Positions 17,508 through 26,645 of a stretch of 64,000 nt of DNA are shown piece after piece (position 1 is the first letter of the stretch; each line of letters begins with the position of its first letter). The stretch spans positions 186,001 through 250,000 of the forward strand of contig CAVSET010000006.1 in NCBI GenBank assembly GCA_963727075.1, in the 5' to 3' direction. Below the pieces are notes generated by a model. That model had not been told where the DNA came from, did no database searches, and worked only from the letters and a program-made list of their open reading frames with translations. The translations under genes were made by a program, and so were the position numbers. The DNA comes from Bog-756 sp963727075 (GTDB lineage: Bacteria; Actinomycetota; Acidimicrobiia; Acidimicrobiales; RAAP-2).

Positions 17508-18551
17508 ATGCTGCTGATCCCCGAGGCGGCCGGGCCGCACGAGCCGGTCGAGGACACGCCGGAGCGTCGGCCGGGATCGGTCAGGCGGACCTCCAACATC
17601 GACACGGCGCGGCCGCACGGGCTGGCCGGCGATCTCGTCGTGACCGCCCGCGCCCGCGACCTCTACTCCGGTCCGGGCGGGCTCGCCTCCGTCGTCGGGG
17701 CGGCCGAGCTGGTCGCACAGACCGACGGCGCCACCCGCAAGCTGCAGTCGCTGTCGACGCTCCCGCCCATGGCTGCCGCGGAACAACTGGCGGGCGCGGT
17801 CGTCGGCCCGGGGTTCCGCGCCCGTGTGGCCGACACCGGCTCCGACGGGCCCGAGGTGGGATCGCTGCTCCACCTCTTGCTCGACGACCTGCCCGGGGCC
17901 GCGCTGGTCTCGGGGTATGCCGTCCAGCGGGCCGGCGGTTTCGAGGAGTCGGGCCCCCGCCGGCTGCCGGAAGCGGCTGCGTCGCGGGCCCGAGCCACCA
18001 TGGCCACCATGGGTGACGACCGCTGTGCGGGCTGGGCTCACGATGCGACCATGATGGTCACCATCCGCCGGGAGGGGGTCGTCCCGGTGTCGCAGGGGCC
18101 GCCCGCCCCCGTCCTCGAGCCGGAGGGTGACCCCCTGGCCTGGCACGCCATGGAGCCGCTCGGCCCTCACGCCATGCGCCGCCGCCGCCGGCTCGACGTG
18201 GTGGCGCCGACCGAGCCCGATGCCCCCTACCGGATCGATGCCCATTTCCGCGACAGTCATGTGGCCGAGGACGGCACCGAATGCGTGCTCCACGAGTACA
18301 CCGTGTCGGGCACCGTCGACCACCGGGGAGAGCGGGTGGTCGAGGTGGACGCCCGAGCCCGGGTACTGCCGTGGATGGAATGCCCGCAGGCCGTCGCCAG
18401 CGCGTCGCGGGTGGCCGGGATGCCGCTCGGGGAGCTCCGGGGACGGGTCCGGCGCGAGCTGGTGGGCGTGTCCACGTGCACCCACCTGAACGACACGCTG
18501 CGCTCCCTCGACGACGTGGCCGTGCTCGTCTCGATCCTCCGGGATGGCTGA
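17508..18551 (+). CDS. DUF2889 family protein
   Basis: A protein of about 347 residues with DUF2889 features: RRTSNIDTARPHGLAGDLVVTARARDL early on, and the signature end GVSTCTHLNDTLRSLDDVAV, quoted in part. Function unknown. The start is doubtful: ATG 17508 (MLLIPEAAG) fits, but a GTG at 17493 is also in frame, and an ATG at 17437 in another frame closes after 26 codons, so a small frame error near 17500 is possible. It lies 70 bases after the quinone oxidoreductase and before the thioesterase. Confidence 0.75.
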   Translation: MLLIPEAAGPHEPVEDTPERRPGSVRRTSNIDTARPHGLAGDLVVTARARDLYSGPGGLASVVGAAELVAQTDGATRKLQSLSTLPPMAAAEQLAGAVVGPGFRARVADTGSDGPEVGSLLHLLLDDLPGAALVSGYAVQRAGGFEESGPRRLPEAAASRARATMATMGDDRCAGWAHDATMMVTIRREGVVPVSQGPPAPVLEPEGDPLAWHAMEPLGPHAMRRRRRLDVVAPTEPDAPYRIDAHFRDSHVAEDGTECVLHEYTVSGTVDHRGERVVEVDARARVLPWMECPQAVASASRVAGMPLGELRGRVRRELVGVSTCTHLNDTLRSLDDVAVLVSILRDG

Positions 18552-18647
18552 CCGAGTCGTTCCGAGGCGGTCCCGCCCTCGGTGGCGCCCGTCCGGGTCG
18601 AGCGAGCGGGCTGGGTGAGGGTGTGCCACAATCCCGGGCCGAGGGTG

Positions 18648-18695
18648 CCCCTCCGTCCTGGGCGGAGGGGAGCACGAGGAGTAGGGCTCCTCGTG
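18648..18695 (+). promoter_or_regulatory. Two tandem perfect hairpins before the thioesterase gene
   Basis: CCCCTCCG pairs with CGGAGGGG across a seven-base loop (18648-18670). Two bases on, CACGAGGAG pairs with CTCCTCGTG across a five-base loop (18673-18695). The thioesterase starts 31 bases later. No T run follows. They could be a terminator for DUF2889, a leader structure, or both. Confidence 0.5.
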
Positions 18696-18725
18696 ACCGG
18701 ACGGCCCGCGGGAGAGGTCGCTGAC

Positions 18726-19577
18726 ATGTCCGATCGGTCAGGATTGCGCGCCGCGCTCGACCTCGAGCCGGTGGGTGAGGGGCGGTTCCGCGCCACCAAC
18801 GTCGACACCGGGTTCGGCGGCGTCGTGTTCGGCGGCCAGCTCCTGGGCCAGACCATCGTGGCCGCGGCGACGGTCGACCCGGGCAAGGAGATCAAGTCGG
18901 TGCACACCGTGTTCGCCCGCGGCGGATCGCTGGACCAGCCGCTCGACATCGACGTGGAAGCCATGCACACCGGGCGCGCCCTGGCCAGTGCCACCGTGAC
19001 GATCAGGCAGGGCGAACGGCTCTGCACCCGCTCGCTCTGCCTGTTGAGCGCGGCCGAGCCCGACCTCATACGCCATGGGGCGGACGCTCCGCCGGTGGGC
19101 GGACCTGAGGATGCCCCGGCCCGGGGTGGCGAGGCCGACTTCTGGGAGGTCAGGGTGGTCGACGGGGTCGACATCTCCGACCCCGAGGCCGTCGGCCCGG
19201 CCGAGCTGTTGGTGTGGAGCCGGTTTCCCGGGTCGGAGGAGACCGGCGTGATCGGTCAGGCGCTGCTGGCCTACGCCACCGACGGCTTCCTCATCGGAAC
19301 GGCCATGCGTCCCCACCGTGGGATCGGGCAGTCGATGTCCCATGTGTCGATCTCGACCAGCGTGCTGAGCCATACCCTCACGTTCCACGAGCCCGTCGAT
19401 GCCGGCGCCTGGCACCTGCTGGCCCATACGAGCCCGTACGCCGGTCGCGGCCGTTCGTACGGCCGGGCCGACGTCTTCACCGAGGACGGGCGTCTGGTGG
19501 CCTCGTTCGTCCAGGACAACATGGTCCGCGCCTTCCCCGAAGGGCAGCAGCCCGGCGGCGGCCGGTCGAAATTCTGA
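18726..19577 (+). CDS. Acyl-CoA thioesterase, TesB type
   Basis: A 283-residue double-hotdog thioesterase. The first hotdog has FGGVVFGGQLLGQTIVAAA and SVHTVFARGG; the second has LAYATDGFLIGTAMRPH and LTFHEPVDAGAWHLL, then SYGRADVFTEDGRLVASF. It should release free acid and CoA from acyl-CoA. The frame runs further upstream to 18582 but similarity starts at MSDRSG. The SDR at 19653 follows in the same direction. Confidence 0.88.
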   Translation: MSDRSGLRAALDLEPVGEGRFRATNVDTGFGGVVFGGQLLGQTIVAAATVDPGKEIKSVHTVFARGGSLDQPLDIDVEAMHTGRALASATVTIRQGERLCTRSLCLLSAAEPDLIRHGADAPPVGGPEDAPARGGEADFWEVRVVDGVDISDPEAVGPAELLVWSRFPGSEETGVIGQALLAYATDGFLIGTAMRPHRGIGQSMSHVSISTSVLSHTLTFHEPVDAGAWHLLAHTSPYAGRGRSYGRADVFTEDGRLVASFVQDNMVRAFPEGQQPGGGRSKF

Positions 19578-19652
19578 GATGGGTGATCGAATGACGCGGC
19601 CGGCCCGTTCGGGGCGGGCCGTGCCGGCTCGGCGGACAGGGGAGGGTTGAGG

Positions 19653-20433
19653 ATGGAGCTCGAGGGGGCGGCGGCACTGGTCACCGGCGGCGCGGGCGGG
19701 CTGGGCGAGGCCACGGTGCGGCGTCTGGTGGCCACCGGGGCCCGTGTGGTCATCGCCGATCTGGCCGCCGACAAGGGCGAGGCGCTGGCCGCCGAGCTCG
19801 GTCCGGCGGTGGCTTTCGTCGAGACCGATGTGACCAGCGAGGACTCCGTCAGCTCCGGCGCTCGACCGGGCCGCCGAGCTCGGGCCGGTCCGGGTGGCTG
19901 TGGCCGTGCACGGCGGGTTCGGCGGAGGTGGTCGGACCCTCCGGTCGGACGGGACGCCGCACGCTCTCGATGACTTCCGCCGGACGGTGGAGCACTATCT
20001 GGTCGGGACGTTCAACGTGCTCCGACTGGCTGCCGCGGCCATCGGCCGTTCCGAGCCGTTGGCCGACGGGGAGCGCGGGGTCGTGATCAACACCGCGTCG
20101 ATCGCCGGCTATGAGGGCACCATCGGGACCGTGGCCTACGCCAGCGCCAAGGGCGGGGTCATCGGGATGACCATCGCCGCCGCCCGGGATCTGGCTGTGG
20201 TCGGCATCCGGGTCGTCACGATCGCTCCGGGGACGTTCCGCACCCCCGCCTACGGCGCCGACCCCGACGCGGTGGAGGCCCTGTGGGCGCCGGCCGTGCC
20301 CTTCCCCAAGCGGATGGGACAGCCCGACGAGTACGCCCGACTGGTGCGGTGCATCTGTGAGAACACCTACCTCAACGGTGAGGTCATCCGCATCGACGGC
20401 GCCATCCGCTTCGGGCCGAGAGGCCCCCGGTGA
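19653..20433 (+). pseudogene. SDR, 3-hydroxyacyl-CoA dehydrogenase type, one frame shift
   Basis: Two frames give one SDR of about 259 residues resembling the HSD17B10 branch. The first part is MELEGAAALVTGGAGGLGEATV and FVETDVTSED, then after about 19860 the second has ALDRAAELGPV, VINTASIAGYEGTIG, the catalytic YASAKGG and MGQPDEYARLVRCI. The span is a multiple of three plus one, so one base too many; a T in AGCTCCGGCG is the likely extra base. GGAGGGTTGAGG precedes the ATG. Probably intact in the cell. It would oxidise a 3-hydroxyacyl-CoA. Confidence 0.82.
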
Positions 20434-20448
20434 CGCTCATGCTCCCGG

Positions 20449-21324
20449 TCAGGGCCGCGTCTCCGAGGTGAGCGTGGGGCGGATCCGCTCCCGCAGGAAG
20501 GTCAACACCGCATCCGAAAATGCGTCGTTGCGATCGCCGGCGATCATGTGGGCGGCCCCGTCCACGTCGGCCACCGCGGCCGTCGGGATCCTGGCCAAGA
20601 GGTCGTTGACCCCTTCGTCGGTGACGACATCACTGAGCAGGCCCCGGACCAGCAAGGTGGGCACCGTGATGTTGCGCATGGCCACGTCGAGCAATCCGGC
20701 CAGGCGCTCGGGCACCACCTCGGTCCGCTCCTGGCTGATGACCAAGGGATCCCAGTGCCAGTACCAGCGGCCGTCGCGTTGGCGGAGCACCTTCTTGAGC
20801 CCGGCCGGGTTCACCTTCCTGGTCCGCTGCGGGGTGTAGGCGGCAATGGCGTCGGCCGCCTCATCGAGCGTGGCGAAGCCGCCCAACCCCGATTGCATGA
20901 ACGAGGCGATGCGCTGGATCCCCTCGGGATTGGTCTTCGGGGTGATGTCCACCAGCACCAGACCGCTCGAGACGGTGCGGTCGCTGGTGCCCTCGGCCAG
21001 CATCGCCGACATCCCCCCGAGCGAGGCGCCGATGAGAACCGGTGGGCGCCCGAGCTGGTCGACCACGGCCAGGCAGTCGCCACCGAAGGCGGTGAAGGAG
21101 TAGTCGCCGTTGGCGGCCCAGTCGCTGTCTCCATGCCCGCGGAGGTCGAGGGCGACCGTGCGCCAACCCTCGGCCGCCACCGTGGCCGCCGTCGATCCCC
21201 AGGCGTGGCGGGTCTGGCCCCCACCGTGGAGGAAGAGGACGGGCCAGGCGTCGGGATCGCCCCGGACGTCCGCCGCCAGGCGCACTCCCTCGAAGCCGAC
21301 AAAGTCCACGCGTTCGACGTCCAT
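20449..21324 (-). CDS. Alpha/beta hydrolase
   Basis: A 291-residue alpha/beta hydrolase. The oxyanion HGGGQTRHAW, the nucleophile elbow IGASLGGMSA (Ser), LRGHGDSDW, the acid near LLVRGLLSDVV and the catalytic His in VDGAAHMIAGDRND are all in order. Substrate is unknown; it is close to actinobacterial esterase or epoxide-hydrolase-like members. ATG 21324 is chosen over the far upstream ATG at 21582, whose product would be low-complexity. It converges on the SDR, 15 bases apart. Confidence 0.88.
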   Translation of the reverse strand: MDVERVDFVGFEGVRLAADVRGDPDAWPVLFLHGGGQTRHAWGSTAATVAAEGWRTVALDLRGHGDSDWAANGDYSFTAFGGDCLAVVDQLGRPPVLIGASLGGMSAMLAEGTSDRTVSSGLVLVDITPKTNPEGIQRIASFMQSGLGGFATLDEAADAIAAYTPQRTRKVNPAGLKKVLRQRDGRWYWHWDPLVISQERTEVVPERLAGLLDVAMRNITVPTLLVRGLLSDVVTDEGVNDLLARIPTAAVADVDGAAHMIAGDRNDAFSDAVLTFLRERIRPTLTSETRP

Positions 21325-21626
21325 CGCCCCATCGTCGCATCTCGGCGCCGGCTCGGGACGTTTGTCATCGAGCGCGGCTCGGTGCAGAGTACGGGGAGAC
21401 GAACCCCGGGACCGGTCGCATCCGTCCGGCGACGGCCGGGGCAGGGGAGGAGGAAGGCGATGGCCGAGGAGCCCGATGGCGGGCCGAGTGTCGCGGTGAC
21501 GGTCAACGGGGAGACCCACGACCGGGTGACCCGGCGCCGGTAGGGTAGAACGGCCAACAAGCCCCGGTGCGACGGTTCGCACAGGACCAACGGCTTCAGC
21601 GACTCGTATCTGCCGGGTGTGCCCGC

Positions 21627-22100
21627 ATGATCACTGACGCCATGGTGGCCGAAGCTGTCCACGACACCGGTGTGCGCCGGCTCCAGCACGCCTATGCCGA
21701 CGCGGTCAACCGGCGGGCGTGGCGCGAGCTGGAGGGGCTGTTCGTCGCTGACGCACCGGTGGTCATCGACCGCCGGGTGGGGGAGCCCCTCCGTCTGGTC
21801 GGGGGGCGCCGCCGTCGGGGAGTTCATCGCCGCGGCCATCGCCCAGTTCGACTTCTTCGAATTCGTGATCCTCAACGCCCATGTCGTGTTCCCCAGCGAG
21901 CCCTCGGCGGGCGAGGCCTCCAGCCGGCTGTTCATGTGCGAGGTCCGCCAGCACGGGGAGAGCGGCCGAATGACGACGGCCTTCGGTCTCTATCACGATC
22001 GGTACCTGCTCGATCGGTGACCGGTGGCGGTTCGCCGAGCGCCGGTACCATTCCCTGGCTCGCAACGGCCGGAACCTCGAGGCGTTCCCACTCCCCGTCG
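21627..22100 (+). pseudogene. SnoaL-like/NTF2 fold protein, two frame shifts
   Basis: Segments in three frames give a single SnoaL-like protein: HAYADAVNRRAWRELEGLF, then (after about 21800) GEFIAAAIAQFDFFEF and TTAFGLYHDRYLLDR, then (after about 22015) WRFAERRYHSLARNG and a short FPLP end. The first break is a run of six G where five would keep frame; the second is an extra T near GATCGGTGACC. The 3-prime end is not certain because the last frame has no near stop. Small polar-substrate binding or isomerase folds are usual for this family. Confidence 0.68.
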
Positions 22101-22203
22101 ATCCCGGGCGTCGAGGTCCCCGAGTGCCCACCCGGCTCGCCGGTGCCCGGCCGGGCCACCCCGGGTGCCCATCGTCCCCACCCGTCCGGGACATGGCAGC
22201 ATC

Positions 22204-22682
22204 ATGGACATGCCGCTCTTGTTGGTCCGGCACGGTCATGCCGGAAGACGAAGCGCCTTCACAGGGCGACGACCGGCTGCGTCCGCTGTCGAAGCGGGGC
22301 CGGGCCCAGGCGGTGGCCCTGGTTCCCGTCCTGAGCGGGTACCTGCCGCGGCGGATCCTCTCCAGCCCCTCGGTCCGGTGTTGCGAGACGGTGCGACCGA
22401 CCGCCGAGGCGCTGTCCCTGCCCGTCGAGTCCATCGACGAGCTGGCCGAGGGAAACGGATCCGACACGGTGCGGCTCGTCCGCCGGATGGCCGGCGAGCC
22501 CGCCGTCCTGTGCACCCACGGTGATGTGGCCACCGCGGTGCTCGACGTGGCTGGTGGCCGACGGCGGCGCCGAGGCGGGCCAGCCGCTCCTGCAGAAGGG
22601 CGACGTGTGGGTCATCAGGTCGACCGGGTCGTCGCTGGCCATCGCCGAGCACATCCGGCTGCCCAAGAACACCGACCGGTGA
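22204..22682 (+). pseudogene. sixA: Phosphohistidine phosphatase SixA-like, two frame shifts
   Basis: A histidine phosphatase of about 158 residues read over three frames: MDMPLLLVRHGHAG with the RHG catalytic motif, then DDRLRPLSKRGRAQAVAL, SSPSVRCCETVRPTAEAL and AVLCTHGDVATAVL with the second catalytic His, then LVADGGAEAGQPLLQKGDVW to the stop at 22682. One extra base each near 22240 and 22555 accounts for the length. It precedes MurL by 80 bases; the two need not be linked in function. Confidence 0.78.
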
Positions 22683-22747
22683 GCACCGGCCCGCCGGCCG
22701 TCGCCCCGGTGCGGTCCACTGGTACCGGCCACCGCGCCTCCGACCGG

Positions 22748-22753
22748 TACGCT
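22748..22753 (+). promoter_or_regulatory. -10 hexamer TACGCT, leaderless start of murL
   Basis: TACGCT is followed by nine bases and ATG 22763. No ribosome binding site lies between. Confidence 0.45.
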
Positions 22754-22762
22754 GAGGCCGCC

Positions 22763-24124
22763 ATGAACGACCCTCAGCGGTTCGACCCGGGTGCCTTCGA
22801 GGTCTTCCGGGTACTCGACCGGTCGTTCGACCACGCGCTCGGCGACGGCGGTGCTCCGCTACGCGCTCGACGACGGCCCCACCTTCGTCGAGACCCTGAC
22901 CTTCGAGACGCCGCCGACCGGCCCGGTGGACGAGGGCGCGGTCGAGCGAGCCCTGGTCCACCTGCACATCGCCGCCGGGACCAGCTACTACAAGACGGCG
23001 GCCCCGTCGGTGGTGCGGGTGGAGTCCGCCACTCCAGCCCCGCCGAGGCCGAGTTCCACCACCACCTCTACGACGAGGGCTCTGCGGGAGTTCGCGGTGG
23101 AGAACGGATTGCCCGTTCCCCGCCCGGTGTCGATCGAATGCCCGTCGCAGGCCGCGGCCCGGACCGAGGCCGCCGCCCCGGAGCGCCCTGGGGGGCTGAT
23201 CGTGCCGATCGGAGGGGGAAAGGACTCGATGGTCCTGATCGAGGCGGTGCGCCCGCTCGGTCCCCGGCTGCTGGCCGTCAACCCGCACCCGCTGGTGGCC
23301 GAGCTCGCCCGACCGGGCCGGCCTCGAGCTGCTGGTGGTGCGGCGCCACCTCTCGCCCGATCTGGCCGAGCTCAACCGGTCCGGGGCCCTCAACGGCCAT
23401 GTGCCGATCACGGCCGTCGTGTCGCTCATCGCCGTGCTCGGGAGCGCGCTGTACGGCTACGACGCCGTCGCCATGGCCATCGAGCGGTCGGCCAGCGAGG
23501 AGTCGGTGCGGGTGAACGGGGTGCCGGTCAACCACCAGTACTCGAAGAGCCTCGAGTTCGAGCGCGCTCCTGGCCGACCTGGTGACCGACTCCATCGATC
23601 CCGGCCTGACCTACGGCTCGGCGCTCCGTCCCTACTCGGAGCTGGCCATCGCCCGGGCCTTCGCCTCGCTCACCGAGTACCACGGCACCGTCTGCAGCTG
23701 CAACGCCGCCTTCCGGCGATCGGCGGCGGCCGGGGGACCGCTGGTGCGGTGAGTGCGCCAAGTGCCGCTTCGTCGGTCTCGTGCTGGCCCCGTACATGAC
23801 GCCGAAGGACCTGACCGCCCTCATCGGTCGTGACATGTTCGACGAGCCGGACCAGATCGCCGGCTTCGCCGCCCTCATGGACACCGAGGCGAAGCCCTTC
23901 GAGTGCGTCGGGGAGCGTCGCGAGTCGGCCGTGGCCATGAGGCTGCTGTCGGACCTGCCCGCATGGAACAGCTCGCCGGTGGTGTCCGCCTTGGCCGGCC
24001 GCGGCCCGGGCCATGGTCTCGGATCGGGACGCCGAGGAGCTGCTGGCCCCCGACCGGTCCCTCGGCCTTCCCCCGCCCGGACGTGGCCGACGCCGTCGAG
24101 CGCTTCATGGCTTCCACCCCGTGA
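22763..24124 (+). pseudogene. murL: MurL, UDP-MurNAc-L-Ala-L-Glu epimerase, frame-broken in the assembly
   Basis: Reading across about eight one-base breaks gives a protein of about 451 residues, the usual MurL size. Recognisable parts, in order: AFEVFRVLDRSFDHAL, FVETLTFETPP, AAGTSYYKTAAPSV, HHHLYDEG, the ATP-site IVPIGGGKDSMVLIEA, LNGHVPITAVVSLIA, VNHQYSKSLEFE, TVCSCNAAFRR, WCGECAKCRFVGLVLAPYM and KPFECVGERRES. MurL uses ATP (to AMP and PPi) to turn the L-Glu of UDP-MurNAc-L-Ala-L-Glu into D-Glu. Seven insertions and one deletion explain the shifts, and the net length stays in frame. Its TGA overlaps the murD GTG (GTGA). No catalytic motif is missing. Confidence 0.85.
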
Positions 24125-25488
24125 CCCTCGACGAGCTGTGTCGGAGCCGCACGGCCATCTGGGGACTGGGGCAGGAGGGCCTGGCCCTGGCCGACCTCCT
24201 GGCCCGGCGGGACGTGTCCCCGCTGCTCATCGACGATCAGGCCGAGCCGGCGTCGGCCCGGGCGGCCGAAGTGCTCGGGGCCGGAGTCGCCGTGGCCGAC
24301 CCCGGTTCGGTCGCCTGGGAGGAGCTCGATGCCGTGGTGCGCGCCCCCGGTGTGAGCCGCTACCGGCCCGAGCTGGTGGCCGCCCGCCAACGCGGCACGC
24401 AGGTGACCACCGCCATGGCCCTCTGGCTCGAGGACTTCGCCGACGCCCGGATGGTGGCGGTCACCGGCACCAAGGGCAAGAGCACCACGGCCGCCCTCAC
24501 GGCCTCGATCCTGCGCCATCAGGGGATGGAGGTCGAGCTCATCGGCAACATCGGCGTCGCGGTGACCGACACCTACGACCGCCCGCTGGCCGACGCCTAC
24601 GTCGTCGAGGTCTCCTCCTACCAGGCCGCCGACGTGACGGTCACCCCCGGGGTGTGCGTGCTGACCAGCCTGGCCCCCGACCATCTCGACTGGCACGGCA
24701 GCGAGGAGACCTACTACCGGGACAAGCTGCACCTGGTGGAGGTCGGCCCGCCGGGCGCCTTGGCCGTCAATGCGGCCAGTGACGAGGCGGTCCGACGCAC
24801 CGAGCGCCATCGGTCCCGCACGCTGTTCGGGCCCTCCGGCCGCGTGCGGGTGGCTCCGTCCGGGATGATCGAGGCCGACGGCGAGCCGCTGGTGGCGTCG
24901 GACCGGCTGCGGCTCCCGGGCCGGCACAATCTCTGGAACCTGTGTGGTGCCGTGGCCGGCACCATGCTGCTGGCAGGACGAGCCTCCCCCGGCCGATGCC
25001 GTCGCCCGGGCGGTGGACGGGTTCGACGGGCTGCCCTCCCGATGCCGGACCATCGGCCGAGGCCACGGCCTGACCTTCGTCGACGACGCGCTGGCCTCCA
25101 ACCCCTTCGCCACGGCGGCTTCGATCGAGGCGTTCCCCGACGGCGCAGCTCACCGTCATCGTGGGCGGCGCCGACCGGGGGATCGATCCCGCGCCCGGTG
25201 GCCGAGGCCCTGGCCCGCCGCCGCCCGCCTCCGTCGGTGGTGGTGCTCCCGCCCGACGGGCAGCGGCTGCTCGACGCCCTCGACGGGCTGCCCCCCGGGC
25301 GGCGTCCGGAGGCCATGGTGGTACGGCAGGCCGACGACGTGGGCGAGGCGGTGCGGGTGGCGGTGGCGTCGACCGCGGCGGGCGGCGTGGTCCTCTTCTC
25401 CCCGGCTGCTCCCACCCCCGACGGCGAGGGCGGGTACCGCGAGCGCAGCCGCCAGTTCGCCGAGGCCGCCGGCGTGGTCCCGAATTGA
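24121..25488 (+). pseudogene. murD: MurD2-like UDP-MurNAc-L-Ala--L-Glu ligase, three frame shifts
   Basis: A Mur ligase of about 454 residues. Present are the Rossmann start TAIWGLGQEGLALADL, the P-loop VTGTKGKSTTAAL, EVSSYQAADV, LAPDHLDWHGS and LPGRHNLWNLCGAVAG; then in other frames PPPADAVARAVDGFDGLPSRC and FVDDALASNPFATAAS, LTVIVGGADRGIDP and the C-terminal VAEALARR block. Extra bases near 24985, 25140 and 25185 account for the breaks. Next to MurL this is expected to be the MurD2 form that adds L-Glu rather than D-Glu; specificity is inferred from the pairing. It starts in the GTGA overlap with murL. Confidence 0.85.
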
Positions 25489-25527
25489 CGGCCGCCGGAG
25501 CGCAGACGACGGTGGCGGCAGGTCGAT

Positions 25528-25574
25528 GACCCGGGACATGGCAGAGACCCGGGACATGGCAGAGACCCGGGACA
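25528..25574 (+). repeat. 18-base tandem repeat, 2.6 copies
   Basis: GACCCGGGACATGGCAGA twice, then GACCCGGGACA. From ATG 25526 it would encode the repeated phrase TRDMAE. It sits between murD and the redoxin gene, just before an AGGAGG. Confidence 0.7.
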
Positions 25575-25580
25575 GGAGGA

Positions 25581-26625
25581 ATCACCCTCATCGAGGAGGG
25601 GGCGAGGACGGTTGCCGCTCGGCCCGACCCGGCCCGGTCCACCTTCCTGGTGGGCGGGACCGGCTGCCCGACGTGCTGGGGTGGGAGCTCGGACCGCAGG
25701 GGCTGTGCCAGGGTGAGCGCTGCGTGCCCGTGGCCCGGGCCGAGTCCCTCTGGGTCGGCGACCGGATTCGACCTGGGGGCCGTGGCTCGCGCCCTCCGGC
25801 GTCCGGCCGTGATCGACGTCGAGGCGGGGTTGATGGCGGTGGCGCTGCCCGCCGAGCGGCGACGCCACGCCATCGACGGTCTGGAGGCGCCGGGGTTCGC
25901 GCTGCCCGGTCTCGACGGGGCGTTCCATCACCTCGACGAGTGGTCCGGGTCGAAGCGCCTGCTGGTGGCGTTCGCCAGCTGGTGCGGCTGCCGCTACGAC
26001 CTGCCCGGATGGCAGGCGGTCCACGACGAGCTGGGGCCGCTCGGGTTCACGGTCATCGCCGTGGCCATCGACCAGCGTCCCGAGGACGTCCGCCCCTTCA
26101 CCGACGGCATCACCCTGCCGGTGCTCTACGACCCCGGGCACCTTCTGACCGAGCTCTACGCCATCTCCAACGTGCCCGCCGTGGTGTGGATCGACGAGCG
26201 GGGCGGGATCGTCCGGCCCACCGGCGCCGCCCACGGCACCGACCTGTTCGCCGACTTCACCGGCATCGAGGCCGGGCCCCACCTCGACCAGCTCCGCCGG
26301 TGGCTCGTCGACGGCTCGGTGCCGCTCTCCCCGGACCAGGCCCGCCGGGCGGTGGCGGACCTGAGCGAGGACGAGGTCCTGGCCCGGCTCCACTTCCGGG
26401 TGGCATCGGAGGCCCATCGACGGGGGGACCGCGAGACCACCCGTCGGCATCTCGGCCACCGCGGCCGCCCTCGCCCCCGACGACCTCACCATCTGGCGGG
26501 CGGGGATGCCGTTGGTCGGCGAGGACCCCTTCGGCGAGGCATTCCTGCGGCGGTACGAGGAGTGGCGTCGGCGGGGGAGCCCCGCCCATGGCCTCCCTCC
26601 GGTGGCGGCCGGACCGCCGGGCTGA
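25581..26625 (+). pseudogene. Redoxin/TlpA-like thioredoxin-fold protein, frame-broken
   Basis: A thioredoxin-fold protein of about 340 residues. The N-terminal 90 residues are a domain I do not recognise (LPDVLGWELGPQGLCQGERC in one frame, DLGAVARALRRPAVIDVEAG in another). Then comes the redoxin part: LEAPGFALPGLDGAFHHLDEW, LLVAFASWCGCRYDLPGW with a CGC site in place of the usual CxxC, and NVPAVVWIDERGGIV. The end, ALAPDDLTIWRAGMPLVGEDPF, lies in a third frame. Breaks are near 25665-25770 and 26450. The start codon is not clear; AGGAGG at 25575 suggests translation begins near 25581. Likely a thiol reductase or peroxiredoxin relative. Confidence 0.65.
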
Positions 26626-26645
26626 AGCCGGGGGGCTGCCGCGGC

